DNA from: Sorangium sp051521495
GTDB lineage: Bacteria; Myxococcota_A; Polyangia; Polyangiales; Polyangiaceae
Length of the DNA stretch: 64,000 bases
Direction: 5' to 3'
Assembly (NCBI RefSeq): GCF_051521495.1
Contig: NZ_CP150355.1
Location: 10,292,001-10,356,000 of the forward strand
The notes below the pieces were generated by a model that saw only the letters and a list, made by a program, of their open reading frames with translations, searched no databases and had not been told where the DNA came from. The translations under genes were made by a program, and so were the position numbers. Of the stretch, positions 26,882-35,792 are shown one piece after another (the stretch's first letter is position 1; every line of letters begins with the position of its first letter).

Positions 26882-27618
26882 ACGCAAAAAGAATTCTGCT
26901 GATGATTGTGGGTATTGCCATCTGCACGCTGGCGGCCTGCAACTGGACGGTAGGAGACTGCTATCCCCGCGAGGAGTGGGTGAAGGGCGAAGGTGCAGGT
27001 GGACCAGTCGGGCCGCCCGTTCCCGTCTTCACCTCCGTCTCGTCGGGGGACTTCGGGGATGCGCCCCCGAGCGGACCGGAGTACGGCAGCGAGCGCAAGA
27101 TCCAGTGCAACAAAACGGACGACGAAGACGAGGACGAGGACGAGGACGAGGAGGAAAGCCCGAGCGACAGCTCGGAGAGGCCGACAGCTAGCCCGACGAG
27201 CCCGCCAGATCCCTGCCAGCAGAGCGGCACTCCGACGATGGGGTGCACAGGTGTCAAGCCGATTGACCCGCGGGCCTTCGACTTTGTCACCATCGTGGCC
27301 TACGATGGGACCAGTGTGGCAGGTGGTTGGCAGGAGGCAAAGGCGAAGCTGTTCTTCGGCCACAATCTAGAGGGCGACGACGCGTGCATGATTCACATTG
27401 GCATGCCACTGCGAAGCGAGCTTTGGGGGAATATACCGGCGGATAAGGCAGCGCGCATTAGCGCTGATGTGGCGAACTTCGTGCTGGAAGAAATGTACAA
27501 GAAAGAAGGAGGCGAGGATCTCCCGCCTGGCATATTCTGCAGTAGGTTCAAGGGGAAGGTAGACTTTTATTTTAAGAAAGATTACAAGGGACTCGGTGCG
27601 CAGGTCAGAAATCCATGA
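26878..27618 (+). CDS. Lipoprotein with acidic Asp/Glu tract, second gene of operon
   Basis: 246 aa. Signal peptide with lipobox LAAC at about residue 20. Residues ~80-95 are an almost pure Asp-Glu run. The C-terminal ~110 aa form a folded-looking domain (DFVTIVAYDGTSVAGGWQEA, then KLFFGHNLEGDDACMIHIGM). It overlaps the genes on both sides by 4 bp, so translation is probably coupled. Function unknown. Confidence 0.65.
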   Translation: MNAKRILLMIVGIAICTLAACNWTVGDCYPREEWVKGEGAGGPVGPPVPVFTSVSSGDFGDAPPSGPEYGSERKIQCNKTDDEDEDEDEDEEESPSDSSERPTASPTSPPDPCQQSGTPTMGCTGVKPIDPRAFDFVTIVAYDGTSVAGGWQEAKAKLFFGHNLEGDDACMIHIGMPLRSELWGNIPADKAARISADVANFVLEEMYKKEGGEDLPPGIFCSRFKGKVDFYFKKDYKGLGAQVRNP

Positions 27619-28706
27619 AACATAGCCTGGATGAATTGCTAGACATTGTCTACCGATATTATCGGCGTGGGACTGGGAGCGCCGATGATATCGACTTCCA
27701 GCTTCACGACGAGACCGAAGAGCACGCTCGGCTCGTGGCCGCCCGGATCCAAGCATCAAAGGACGAGCGCTGGCACTCGATGCAGCGTCGCATCAGGGAT
27801 CGCTTCCCTGGTATGTTCACGAACCAGTCGCTACATCTCCCCGCCGGCGGCTGGGACGGCTGCTATTCCTTTACGATCGATCTGCCCAACGCTACAGATC
27901 GAACGCTGTGGTTCGAAGTGAGCTTCCTGGCTCCTTACTACATTGTCCACAGCTGGCGCACGGCCGAGATCGTCAAACAGACGAGGGACTTGTTCTCGGT
28001 CAACTTCCGAGGCATGCATGTCATTGTTCATCGAAGCCCATTCGATCCAGGTTTCGTGTCACGCCCGGACGAGAGCCTCAGGTTCGCAACCGTCAGGGAG
28101 AGCTATGTCTCCTTCGATTTATTGCCCGACGAGCAATCATGTGCGGAGTGGATCTCCCGTGATATTGAAGCGACCTTCGGTTGCGAGCTCATGCCGCCGG
28201 AGATCGGGACCGTGCTCGTACCGGACGTGACAGCGGGCCTGCGGCTTCCCGGGGAGGTAAGACTCTACGATTGCCTGTTTTCGAACCAGCATACATGGGT
28301 GAGGCCATCGCCGTCTGAAGTATCGGCGCCCGGTGTAGATATCGAAGCGAGCAAGCTTACGGATTCGCTCGTTGCGGTGCTTACCGTGCTTGCGGCGCTC
28401 TATCAAATCGCATGGGCACTGATGCCTGAGGTGCAGAGCGGTTCTTCCTACTGGGTGGTGACGACAGATGGGGTCCTCCACAAAGAGGAAGTTACAAAGG
28501 CGCTTGCGAAGATTCGCCCGCTCCTTGAGTCGCCCAAGACTCCTCGCGGCATCGCTGCCAAGCGCGAGCTCGAAGCCGCCGCGCGCGAGATCGAAGCGCT
28601 GATCGCTGCGTGGGATGGTGAAGGCGAGCCGCCGGCCGCCATGGTCGCTTGGGCTTCCAGGTTCCTGGCGACTTGGCCCGTGGACTCGGTCGCCGATCTC
28701 CCGTGA
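27615..28706 (+). CDS. Soluble protein of unknown function, third gene of operon
   Basis: 363 aa starting at an ATGA overlap. No signal peptide, so cytosolic. Segments DIDFQLHDETEEHARLVAAR, NQSLHLPAGGWDGCYSF and FEVSFLAPYYIVHSWRTAE are visible; the last ~70 aa are helical and charged. No family match. It ends 12 bp before the 3' end of a convergent PGRS gene. The membrane, lipoprotein and cytosol composition of the operon suggests an envelope-spanning function. Confidence 0.6.
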   Translation: MKHSLDELLDIVYRYYRRGTGSADDIDFQLHDETEEHARLVAARIQASKDERWHSMQRRIRDRFPGMFTNQSLHLPAGGWDGCYSFTIDLPNATDRTLWFEVSFLAPYYIVHSWRTAEIVKQTRDLFSVNFRGMHVIVHRSPFDPGFVSRPDESLRFATVRESYVSFDLLPDEQSCAEWISRDIEATFGCELMPPEIGTVLVPDVTAGLRLPGEVRLYDCLFSNQHTWVRPSPSEVSAPGVDIEASKLTDSLVAVLTVLAALYQIAWALMPEVQSGSSYWVVTTDGVLHKEEVTKALAKIRPLLESPKTPRGIAAKRELEAAAREIEALIAAWDGEGEPPAAMVAWASRFLATWPVDSVADLP

Positions 28707-28717
28707 CGTGACTGGGG

Positions 28718-30253
28718 CTACTCGGGAAAGCGAAGCGTCTCGTGCCTCTCGCCGCTCTGCCCCATCGTGGTCGTGCCATCGTGGTTCCAGCTCATGCCGC
28801 CATGGCCCGGCGGTCCGATCTCGAAGATGACGCCCTCGAGCGTGAGCCGGCCCTCGTCGAGGTAGGCGACGCCGATCGAGTCGCCGCCGCGCCCCGGGCC
28901 GCCGTAGCCGCCGTGGCCTCCTTCGCCGCCCGGGCCGCCGAAGCAGCCCTGAACGGCGTCCACGTCGGCGGCGCCCGGTGCGCCTCGGCCCCCTCGGCCG
29001 CCTTCCTGGGGCGGCCCGCCGTCGCCGCCCCTGCCGCCGGAGATCGTCGTGATCTCGCTGTCGCGCACCGTCACCCGGGCGTGAAGCGCGAGGACGCCGA
29101 TGGTCGGACGTCCGTTCGCTCCCCCGCGGCCCCCCCGGCCTCCGCAGCCGCCGGCCCCACCCGAGCCTCCTCCTCCGCCTCCCTTGGAAGCCGCGCCGCA
29201 CACGGCCAGCCCGCCCCGGCGACCGCCGCCGCCGCCGCCCCCCTGGCCCGGGGTGCCCCACGTCCCCTCGCCCCCCGTGTCGCCCTCCCAACCGGTCTCG
29301 GTGAGGCGCCCGATGCCCTTGCCGGGCGCGCCCTGCGTTCCCGGAGCCCCCGGGCCCCCGGTGAATCCGCTTTCGCAACGGCGGTTGTCTCGCTCCCCGA
29401 TGCCGCCGCGCGAGGGCGAAGTGTAGACGGGCTCCCCGTCGCCGCCATCCCCGGCGCTGTCGGGCAGCCCATCCCCTCCCTTGCCACCGACGCTCGTGTG
29501 CCCGCTCTCGCACCGGTTCACCGCCGCAGGTCCGCCGGCGACGAGGGGCGCCGAGCACCCCTCGCCAGCGAAATTGCCATCCGGTCCGTCCGGTTGATCG
29601 GTCGGCCACTGCTCGCCATCGCTGCCCGCTATTGCGCCGTCTGCGCGGATCTCGCTCCGCACGATCTCCACCCCCGTGTTGGACTGGACGAGCACGCCGA
29701 GCGGACCAAAAGCCCCAAGGTTGAGATCGGCGAGCGTCGACACCCCGTCCGCGGCCCCGCTGTCCTCGGGACCCGCGGGCTCGACGATCACCATGGGGTC
29801 GGCGAGGTCGGCGATCGGCTGGTGAAAAAATGTGGTTCGCGGGATTTCAGGGTCGCGATTCCATCGCCGGCAGTGAAAGCCCCCGAGGAGGTCCACGCCG
29901 GAGGGCACCCTGATCTGACGCACCGGAAATCCGTCGTTGCAGATGAACATGCGGCCTCGTCCCGTGCGCGCGAGCTCGACGGCACGCTCGACGGTGGCCA
30001 CAGGCTTCGCCTTCGTGCCGGGGTTCCTGTCGTCGCCAAAACCGTAGGGTCCAGCGATGAACACGCCACAGCCGTCGTCGAGGATATCGGCGGCGACGTG
30101 CTCGGCGCAGACCGACTCCGGGGGCGGCTCTTGCTCGCACGAGGTGCCCTCGCAAGACGGCACGCCAGGGGCGTTCACGTCGGGCGCAGTTCCGCAGCCG
30201 GTCGCCCACGGCGACAACAGAAAGACGAAGGTAGCAGCGGTGGTCTTTCTCAT
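28718..30253 (-). CDS. PGRS-type glycine-rich lipoprotein 1
   Basis: 511 aa. Signal peptide with lipobox ATGC at ~20. Residues ~65-130 hold a conserved start of a beta-helix (GVFIAGPYGFGDDRNPGTKA, then VELARTGRGRMFICNDGF). The remainder is long Gly-Gly-X runs (GGEGGHGGYGGPGRGGDS) interspersed with predicted beta-helix strands. Such proteins are frequent surface proteins of Sorangium-type bacteria. A paralogue follows at 30291-31916 in the same orientation. Confidence 0.78.
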   Translation of the reverse strand: MRKTTAATFVFLLSPWATGCGTAPDVNAPGVPSCEGTSCEQEPPPESVCAEHVAADILDDGCGVFIAGPYGFGDDRNPGTKAKPVATVERAVELARTGRGRMFICNDGFPVRQIRVPSGVDLLGGFHCRRWNRDPEIPRTTFFHQPIADLADPMVIVEPAGPEDSGAADGVSTLADLNLGAFGPLGVLVQSNTGVEIVRSEIRADGAIAGSDGEQWPTDQPDGPDGNFAGEGCSAPLVAGGPAAVNRCESGHTSVGGKGGDGLPDSAGDGGDGEPVYTSPSRGGIGERDNRRCESGFTGGPGAPGTQGAPGKGIGRLTETGWEGDTGGEGTWGTPGQGGGGGGGRRGGLAVCGAASKGGGGGGSGGAGGCGGRGGRGGANGRPTIGVLALHARVTVRDSEITTISGGRGGDGGPPQEGGRGGRGAPGAADVDAVQGCFGGPGGEGGHGGYGGPGRGGDSIGVAYLDEGRLTLEGVIFEIGPPGHGGMSWNHDGTTTMGQSGERHETLRFPE

Positions 30254-30290
30254 GTGCGCATCCTGACGTGCGCTGTCAGCGCAGGGTAGT

Positions 30291-31916
30291 TCATCGAGCC
30301 GGTTCCGGATCTAGCGTATCGAACGGGTACCAGAACAGCGCAATCCCGGCTTTCCCCTGGCCGGGCGTGCTTTCGAAGGGTGCATTGCCGCCGCGGCCAC
30401 CCTTGCCGGCTTGTCCAGGCAAGACCTTCGCGAACTCCGTGATGGCCACGGAGGCGCCCACGGAGCCGATGCCGAGCGAGTGGCCGCCGAGACCGCCGCC
30501 GGCATCGCCCCCGCGACCGCCGTCGCCGCCAAAGCCGCCGCGGCACCCTCGCGACGCGTCGATCAAAAGACCGTGGCCACCGAGACCGCCATCGACGCCA
30601 AAGCCTCCCCACTGGCCCGTTCCGCCGACCCCGCCGTCGCCGCCCTTTGCCCCGAGGACCGTGCTCGCATCGACTGTGAGGTCGCTCCCCTGCAACGCCA
30701 CGATCGCGATGCTCGCGCCGCCGTAGTCGCCTCCCTTGCCCCCCTTGCCACCGCAGCCGCCACTGCCCCCCGAGCCGCCGGCCGCACCGCCCTGGGGCCG
30801 ACCTGCCGGACACGCGTTCCTGGCGGAGTCGCGACCTTTGCCGCCCCCGCCCCCGCCGCCGCCCTGACCGGCGCCGCCCTTCGCTCCATCCTTCCCGCGG
30901 ACGCCGACCCATCCGTACTCGTCCAGGAGGCCAGCGCCATCCGCTCCGGTAGCGCGCTCCGCAGGAGCGCCGTCGGCTCCGTTCTGCCCCTGCCTGCATG
31001 CCATGCTGACCGCGCCGGATCCACCCAGGCCGCGCTCGGTCGGATTCCCGAGCGGCTCCGGCAGCCCTGAAGTTCCGTCGCTGCCCGTCTCGAGGCCTCC
31101 ATCGCCCCCCTGGCCACCCGTCGACTCAATCCCGTCGCCGCACACGGTCACGACCGGAAGGGCGCCCAGCGCCGCGTCCGCGGTGCAGGCGTCCGAGCCG
31201 TCGTTCCCCAGCACGCCGGAGTTCGCGCGAACGCTCGGCGCGTCCTCGCCCGGCTCTCCATCCTTGCCATCGCCTGCGAGGATCTTGCTCTGCCGCACGA
31301 TTGCCCTGGCCCCAGGGCTCAAGATCATCGCGATCGACGACTTGCCATCGTCCGCGGACGCATCCGCCGCCTCGACGCGCACGCCGAAGATCGTTGACGT
31401 CGCGTGCTCTTTGTCATCCGCGATCACCCTCAGCGGGATGCCCACCTGCGGAGCGATGATCGTCGGGTGATTCGGTCCGCCGAACGACCCGTCATACGAC
31501 CAATCGCCGCCGTCACACAGGCGCCCGCCCCAGAGGTCGACGCCCGAGGGCAGCGTGATCTTCTCCGCGAACGACCCGCCGCACGCGTACACGCGCCGGG
31601 TCGCCCCCTCGCCGTGGCCTCGCCCGTACGCGGCGAGCCCGATCGCGTGCTGGAGCGTCTTGACCGGCGCTGCCTTCGTTCCGGGGCTGTTGTCGTCGCC
31701 CTGCGCGCTGACGAACACGCCGCACTCGTCGAGCGCCGGCGCCGTGCCCGGCGCTCCCTCGCACGGACCGGGCGGAGGCTCCGGATCGGGTGCACACGCC
31801 GCCACCTCCGCGCAAAGATCGGTGTAAGCGCACCCCGTCAGCATGCTCGCGCCGCACGCGCAGCTCGCGATAGCGACGACGAACGTCGCCGCACGCCGAC
31901 CTTTCCTCGAGCGCAT
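30291..31916 (-). CDS. PGRS-type glycine-rich lipoprotein 2
   Basis: 541 aa from ATG 31916; a GTG at 31943 is possible. Lipobox LTGC in the signal sequence. It shares with its neighbour the DECGVFVSAQGDDNSPGTKA and SGVDLWGG segments and a Gly-rich tail (GGSGGSGGCGGKGGKGGDYG). Tandem paralogues indicate duplication. It is likely in one operon with the PEGA gene, whose stop lies 21 bp upstream of this start. Confidence 0.78.
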   Translation of the reverse strand: MRSRKGRRAATFVVAIASCACGASMLTGCAYTDLCAEVAACAPDPEPPPGPCEGAPGTAPALDECGVFVSAQGDDNSPGTKAAPVKTLQHAIGLAAYGRGHGEGATRRVYACGGSFAEKITLPSGVDLWGGRLCDGGDWSYDGSFGGPNHPTIIAPQVGIPLRVIADDKEHATSTIFGVRVEAADASADDGKSSIAMILSPGARAIVRQSKILAGDGKDGEPGEDAPSVRANSGVLGNDGSDACTADAALGALPVVTVCGDGIESTGGQGGDGGLETGSDGTSGLPEPLGNPTERGLGGSGAVSMACRQGQNGADGAPAERATGADGAGLLDEYGWVGVRGKDGAKGGAGQGGGGGGGGKGRDSARNACPAGRPQGGAAGGSGGSGGCGGKGGKGGDYGGASIAIVALQGSDLTVDASTVLGAKGGDGGVGGTGQWGGFGVDGGLGGHGLLIDASRGCRGGFGGDGGRGGDAGGGLGGHSLGIGSVGASVAITEFAKVLPGQAGKGGRGGNAPFESTPGQGKAGIALFWYPFDTLDPEPAR

Positions 31917-31936
31917 GTCCGCTACCCCCGATGTTC

Positions 31937-33112
31937 TCACCACAGCCCCTCGATGCTCACGCCCGTCTCTCGCCCGGTCACCACGGGCGCGACGTGGATT
32001 CGACCGTGCGTCGGCGTGCCCGCCAGGAACGAGAAGTCGGTGAAGAACGACGCAGCGGTCAGTGCCCCGATCACACCCCCAGCGATGACCAGGCCAGTCC
32101 CCACGCCGGCGGACAGATTGCGCGCGTCTCGCAACCGGAACAGGTCAGCGCATGGGGAGTTCTGCGGCGCTTGCCAGCACATGGACGAGCTCGATGTCGA
32201 ATCACGCGTCAGTCCGTCGCGCCGCTCGCTCAGGTCCCCATCAAGCTTGCTAGCCCTGATCATGAAGATACCGCCTCCGAGCACGGCACCCGTCGTGACG
32301 GCGATCCCCGTGATGCGTAGCGTCCCCGGCCAGGAGGCCCACGGGCTGGGAGCCTTCGCGCGCGCAGCGGGCATCGTGCGTAAGGCGGGCGGCGTCGCTG
32401 GCGCGGTGTCTTTCGTGCTGCTCGCCTCCGTGGCGCTCCCCGCCGCCGCGCGGGATAGCTCCATCGTCATCTCGTGCTCTGCGCCCGCCACGCCAAGGAA
32501 CCCCTGAAACGCGTCCGCGTGGCCCGGTGCACGGCCCCGCACCATGTGTTTGTCCCCCGGCTCGAAGAAGAGCGTATAGGTGCGCGCGGTGCGTCCGACG
32601 CGCTCGCCGTCGATGAGCACCTCAGCGTCGGGCGGATCCACCGAGAGCACGAGCGTGGCGACACGCTTCACTGCCTCGCGCTGGCCTGCCTGGAATCGCC
32701 GCTCGAGCGCGTCCGGCAGCGCTTCGCGCTGTTCGAGGCTCTTGGCAAGGTGCTCGGCCGCATCGCGATACTTGTGCAACGCGACCTCGCAAAGGCCGAG
32801 CTCGCCGGCGATCTCCGCCCGCTCTCGCTCGGTGCTGGTCGTCGGGTCCGCGGCGTCGAAAGCAGCCTTGTAGGCAGTGTATGCCTCGCTCCACCGCCCG
32901 GCATTGCGCGCTCTCTGACCACGGCGAACATGGTCCCTCACCGATGAGCTGTCGTTCGGTCCCGCCTTCGGGGGGGACATCGGCGGCGCTGGCAGACTTC
33001 GTGAAGCCTGTTGCGCCTTCGGGGGGGCATCATCGGCGCTGGCCGAGGTCGGAAAACCTGTTGCGACCCCGAGCGTGAGAAATATCGAGAGCGAATGCGC
33101 AATGCAACGCAT
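31937..33112 (-). CDS. PEGA-domain exported protein with TPR-like region
   Basis: 391 aa from the ATG at 33112, followed by a signal peptide (MRCIAHSLSIFLTLGVATGF). Residues ~55-160 are helical repeats (RRGQRARNAGRWSEAYTAYK). The PEGA-like domain is LVLSVDPPDAEVLIDGERVG then RTARTYTLFFEPGDKHMVRG. Two TM-like stretches follow (ITGIAVTTGAVLGGGIFMI and AGVGTGLVIAGGVIGALTAA). It is divergent from the sigma factor at 33327, with a ~215-bp shared promoter region. A 5' extension to 33256 is less likely. Confidence 0.75.
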   Translation of the reverse strand: MRCIAHSLSIFLTLGVATGFPTSASADDAPPKAQQASRSLPAPPMSPPKAGPNDSSSVRDHVRRGQRARNAGRWSEAYTAYKAAFDAADPTTSTERERAEIAGELGLCEVALHKYRDAAEHLAKSLEQREALPDALERRFQAGQREAVKRVATLVLSVDPPDAEVLIDGERVGRTARTYTLFFEPGDKHMVRGRAPGHADAFQGFLGVAGAEHEMTMELSRAAAGSATEASSTKDTAPATPPALRTMPAARAKAPSPWASWPGTLRITGIAVTTGAVLGGGIFMIRASKLDGDLSERRDGLTRDSTSSSSMCWQAPQNSPCADLFRLRDARNLSAGVGTGLVIAGGVIGALTAASFFTDFSFLAGTPTHGRIHVAPVVTGRETGVSIEGLW

Positions 33113-33326
33113 CCAGGGACGGTACTGACGCCGGCCGTTCGGCGTCAACCGCCAGAAATCGCGACGCCTCGGCCGTTTGGGCGAGAATTGGCGGTTGTAT
33201 GACGGAATGTGCTCAGTCGTTCGCTGGACCCGCTTCCGCGTGGTTAAGGATGACACATTGACTTACATTGTCCGACCAATGTTGCTCGTTGGTTCTTTTT
33301 TTTGAAGCGTTTGGGCTCGCTCAAGT

Positions 33327-34457
33327 GTGCTGCTTACCGTGGGCAAGCCACCGACCGTCTTCCCCGGCTTCGAGCTCTTCCGCCGCCTCGCCAGGCGCCA
33401 CGGCGTGCCGGAGCGAAACGCCGAGGATATCGCTCAGGAAGCGCTGCTGCGCGGGCTGGAGGCCGACAAGCGGCTCGATCCGGGGGGAGACCCAGCGCCG
33501 TACCGCGTCACGATCGCCATCAACCAGGCGCGCAATCACGTCCGTGACGCACGCTGCCGCGGCGAGGTGCTGACGTCGTTCGATGGGTGCGAGATCCGAG
33601 ACGAGTACCCCACGCCGGAAGAGCTGCTCCGGAGACGGCAGCGGGAAAAGTTCACGCGGGAGCTGATAGACCAACTTGATCCCAAGTACCGGGATCTCGT
33701 GATCAAGCACGATCTCCAAGAGGTTCCGCTCGCCGAGATCGCGGCCGAGCAGGGACTTCCGCTGGACACGGTGAGGACGCGACACAGGCGGGCGCACCAG
33801 GAGCTCCGGCTGCAGCGGGAGCGGTGGCAGGCGCAGGAGCGCTCGCAGGGAAGGGACGATCGCCTCTGCGTGCCGCTCGCACTGGGCTTCGGCCGTCGCG
33901 CGTCGTGGGTGGCCTCGCTACGCCGCCTGGCCGTGAGGATCGTCGCTCAGGGTGCGCTCGCCGTGCTGACCGGCGCGCTCGTCTCCTCGGTATCGTCCCT
34001 GCCCGACCTGCAATCGTGGTTCGGGGCGGCGGTGGTCCCTGCCACCCCGCCCGCTGCGCAGGAGGCTGCGGCGTCGTCTGCGCGAGACGGCGCGCAAAGC
34101 GCCGCAGCGCCCGCCGGCCAAGAACGCGCGCACAGCGCCGCAGCACCGGCCGCGCCGATCGCGCCCGGGATGTCGTGGCCGAGGGCGCAAGGAAGCGCGC
34201 GCGTGCAGGCCGTGGCGAGCAGCACGCCCGTTCCCTCAACGACGACCGATCGCCGGCCCGCGTCTCCGGCGAGCGCCGTTCGACCGACCGGTGCGGAGCG
34301 CGAGCGGAGCCTGATCAACCAGGCTCGGAGGGCCATCGAGGCCCGCAATGTCACGGCGAACGTCGAGGCTCTCCGGCTGCTGAACACCCACGCGCAGGAG
34401 TTCCCCCGTGGGCGGTTCGTCGCCGAGCGCGAAGCACTCCTCCGGCAGCTTCGCTAA
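33327..34457 (+). CDS. ECF sigma factor with C-terminal membrane segment
   Basis: 376 aa from GTG 33327 (GTG 33339 also possible). Region 2 is residues ~12-75 (NAEDIAQEALLRGLEADKRL). Region 4 is ~105-160 (PLAEIAAEQGLPLDTVRTRH). A TM helix lies near 205-225 (AQGALAVLTGALVSSVSSL), followed by an Ala/Pro-rich stretch and a helical end (LINQARRAIEARNVTANVEA, LRLLNTHAQEFPRGRFV). A membrane-tied sigma factor would be self-restrained or released on signal. It leads into the XRE/24-codon/70-aa module after 120 bp, so it probably belongs to that module. Confidence 0.78.
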   Translation: MLLTVGKPPTVFPGFELFRRLARRHGVPERNAEDIAQEALLRGLEADKRLDPGGDPAPYRVTIAINQARNHVRDARCRGEVLTSFDGCEIRDEYPTPEELLRRRQREKFTRELIDQLDPKYRDLVIKHDLQEVPLAEIAAEQGLPLDTVRTRHRRAHQELRLQRERWQAQERSQGRDDRLCVPLALGFGRRASWVASLRRLAVRIVAQGALAVLTGALVSSVSSLPDLQSWFGAAVVPATPPAAQEAAASSARDGAQSAAAPAGQERAHSAAAPAAPIAPGMSWPRAQGSARVQAVASSTPVPSTTTDRRPASPASAVRPTGAERERSLINQARRAIEARNVTANVEALRLLNTHAQEFPRGRFVAEREALLRQLR

Positions 34458-34577
34458 ATCCTCGACGGTTCTTCGGCAGCTCACAGGCGGTGACCCTGGT
34501 GATGTCTTCGGACAGCATAAGGCGAAGATCCGCCTTGCGTCCCGACAGGAACGATCACGTCCAGGAGACGAAACGCG

Positions 34578-35474
34578 ATGAATACGATGGAGGATCTACT
34601 TGGTGCGATGTGGCTCATTTCGCCGCTCGGACTTGCGATGATAGCCTGTGTCGCGATCGGCTTCGCGGTCACCGCGCGCGAAGCGCTGGGACGCGAGCGC
34701 GGGCTTCGCGCGGCGCGCGAGCACGCGCATGACGACGAAGAGGCAGCCCTCACCGATGCGAAGGAGCAGGCCGTGGGGGACCGGGACCGATACCGGCGCC
34801 TTCTGGACTGTCACGTCGACGCGGCGCTCGCGGAGCTGACAGACGCCGGTGCGCGCCCCGTCCCCTGGCCAGGAAGGGTCCTCGAGTCGTTCTGCGCGAC
34901 GATGCCTTCGTGGAGGAGGAAGCTGGCCGAGAGCACGGGGTTGGAACCGAGGGAGGTGGAGCGGTTGCTGAGGAGCGACTTCCCGATGACGCCCGGCCTT
35001 GCCCGGCAGCTGGAGGCCTTCACCGGCACGCCGGCGCGGTACTGGGAGCGCCTCTGGCAGCTGCACGACGACCACCAGACGGACGCCGAGGAGACCGTGG
35101 TGATCCAGGTCGGCGAGCCCGTCACCAAGCGCGAGAGCTCGGCGCGTCCCGCGTCGTCGCCGGCGCAGAGCTCGACACCGCCGCCGCTACCTCCCCGCGC
35201 GCTCGACGTTCCTCCGCCTGTGGTGCTGTCTCCCGAGCTTGCGGCCAGGAGCCCGCGGGCGAAACTACCCCCGCCCCCACAGCCGCGGCTTCGGTCGCCG
35301 CTCCCTGTCCGCGCCGCGACAGGGACTGAGCTCGCCCGGCGCGCCGGGACCCTGACGAGCTTCCCGCTACAGCGTGACGAAGGCGGGCCGGGTTCCGTAA
35401 CGGCTGCCGATTGGGAGGACGTAGAGCGCTCCCCGCTGAACACGACACTTCCGGGAGTAGGGAGCCATGGGTGA
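34578..35474 (+). CDS. Membrane-anchored XRE/HigA-like protein, copy 2
   Basis: 298 aa, ~94% identical to the protein at 3873-4769, same length and same RBS. TM at ~11-31, HTH near 110-175 with PMTPGLARQLEAF and TPARYWERLWQL, and a Pro-rich tail. Differences are spread over the gene and mostly silent or conservative, so both copies may be maintained. Directly downstream of the sigma gene. Confidence 0.78.
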   Translation: MNTMEDLLGAMWLISPLGLAMIACVAIGFAVTAREALGRERGLRAAREHAHDDEEAALTDAKEQAVGDRDRYRRLLDCHVDAALAELTDAGARPVPWPGRVLESFCATMPSWRRKLAESTGLEPREVERLLRSDFPMTPGLARQLEAFTGTPARYWERLWQLHDDHQTDAEETVVIQVGEPVTKRESSARPASSPAQSSTPPPLPPRALDVPPPVVLSPELAARSPRAKLPPPPQPRLRSPLPVRAATGTELARRAGTLTSFPLQRDEGGPGSVTAADWEDVERSPLNTTLPGVGSHG

Positions 35475-35541
35475 ATTGCGTAATATCATTATGCTTCGGA
35501 AAGCCAGCGAGAACTCTGTGCGGGGAGTGGGATTGCAATGA
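35467..35541 (+). CDS. 24-codon ORF bridging two genes, copy 2
   Basis: Same position and length as 4762-4836, and again ends in an ATGA shared with the 70-aa gene. Peptide MGELRNIIMLRKASENSVRG plus VGLQ. Conservation of the open frame in both copies is consistent with coupling or a micro-protein. Confidence 0.4.
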   Translation: MGELRNIIMLRKASENSVRGVGLQ

Positions 35542-35750
35542 GCGTCAAGGGCCTGGTTGTCCACTTTCGGCGCGACTTGGATGATGATGAGGCGCAGCGA
35601 ACGATCGACGCTCTGATGATGATCAAGGGCGTTGTCAAGGTGGCATCTGTCAAGGCCGGTTACGAAGACGAACTGAACCGGCAGCGGGTCAAGCGAGATT
35701 TGCTAAGCAAGATTGACGGGCTTCTGAGGGATGACGAGGCCACGATCTAG
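35538..35750 (+). CDS. 70-aa conserved small protein, copy 2
   Basis: Identical in amino-acid sequence to 4833-5045. The base differences (GAT/GAC, TTG/CTG and similar) are all silent. Preceded by the same GGGGAGTGGGA. Function unknown. Confidence 0.78.
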   Translation: MSVKGLVVHFRRDLDDDEAQRTIDALMMIKGVVKVASVKAGYEDELNRQRVKRDLLSKIDGLLRDDEATI

Positions 35751-35792
35751 CTGCCGACGAACCCGCGTCATCGTGGCGTCAATGCAACCGGC

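Noticed and set aside
28742..30289. 515-codon plus-strand frame over the PGRS gene
   Set aside because: Antisense to a clear lipoprotein gene; Gly codons GGC read as Ala/Pro on the other strand.
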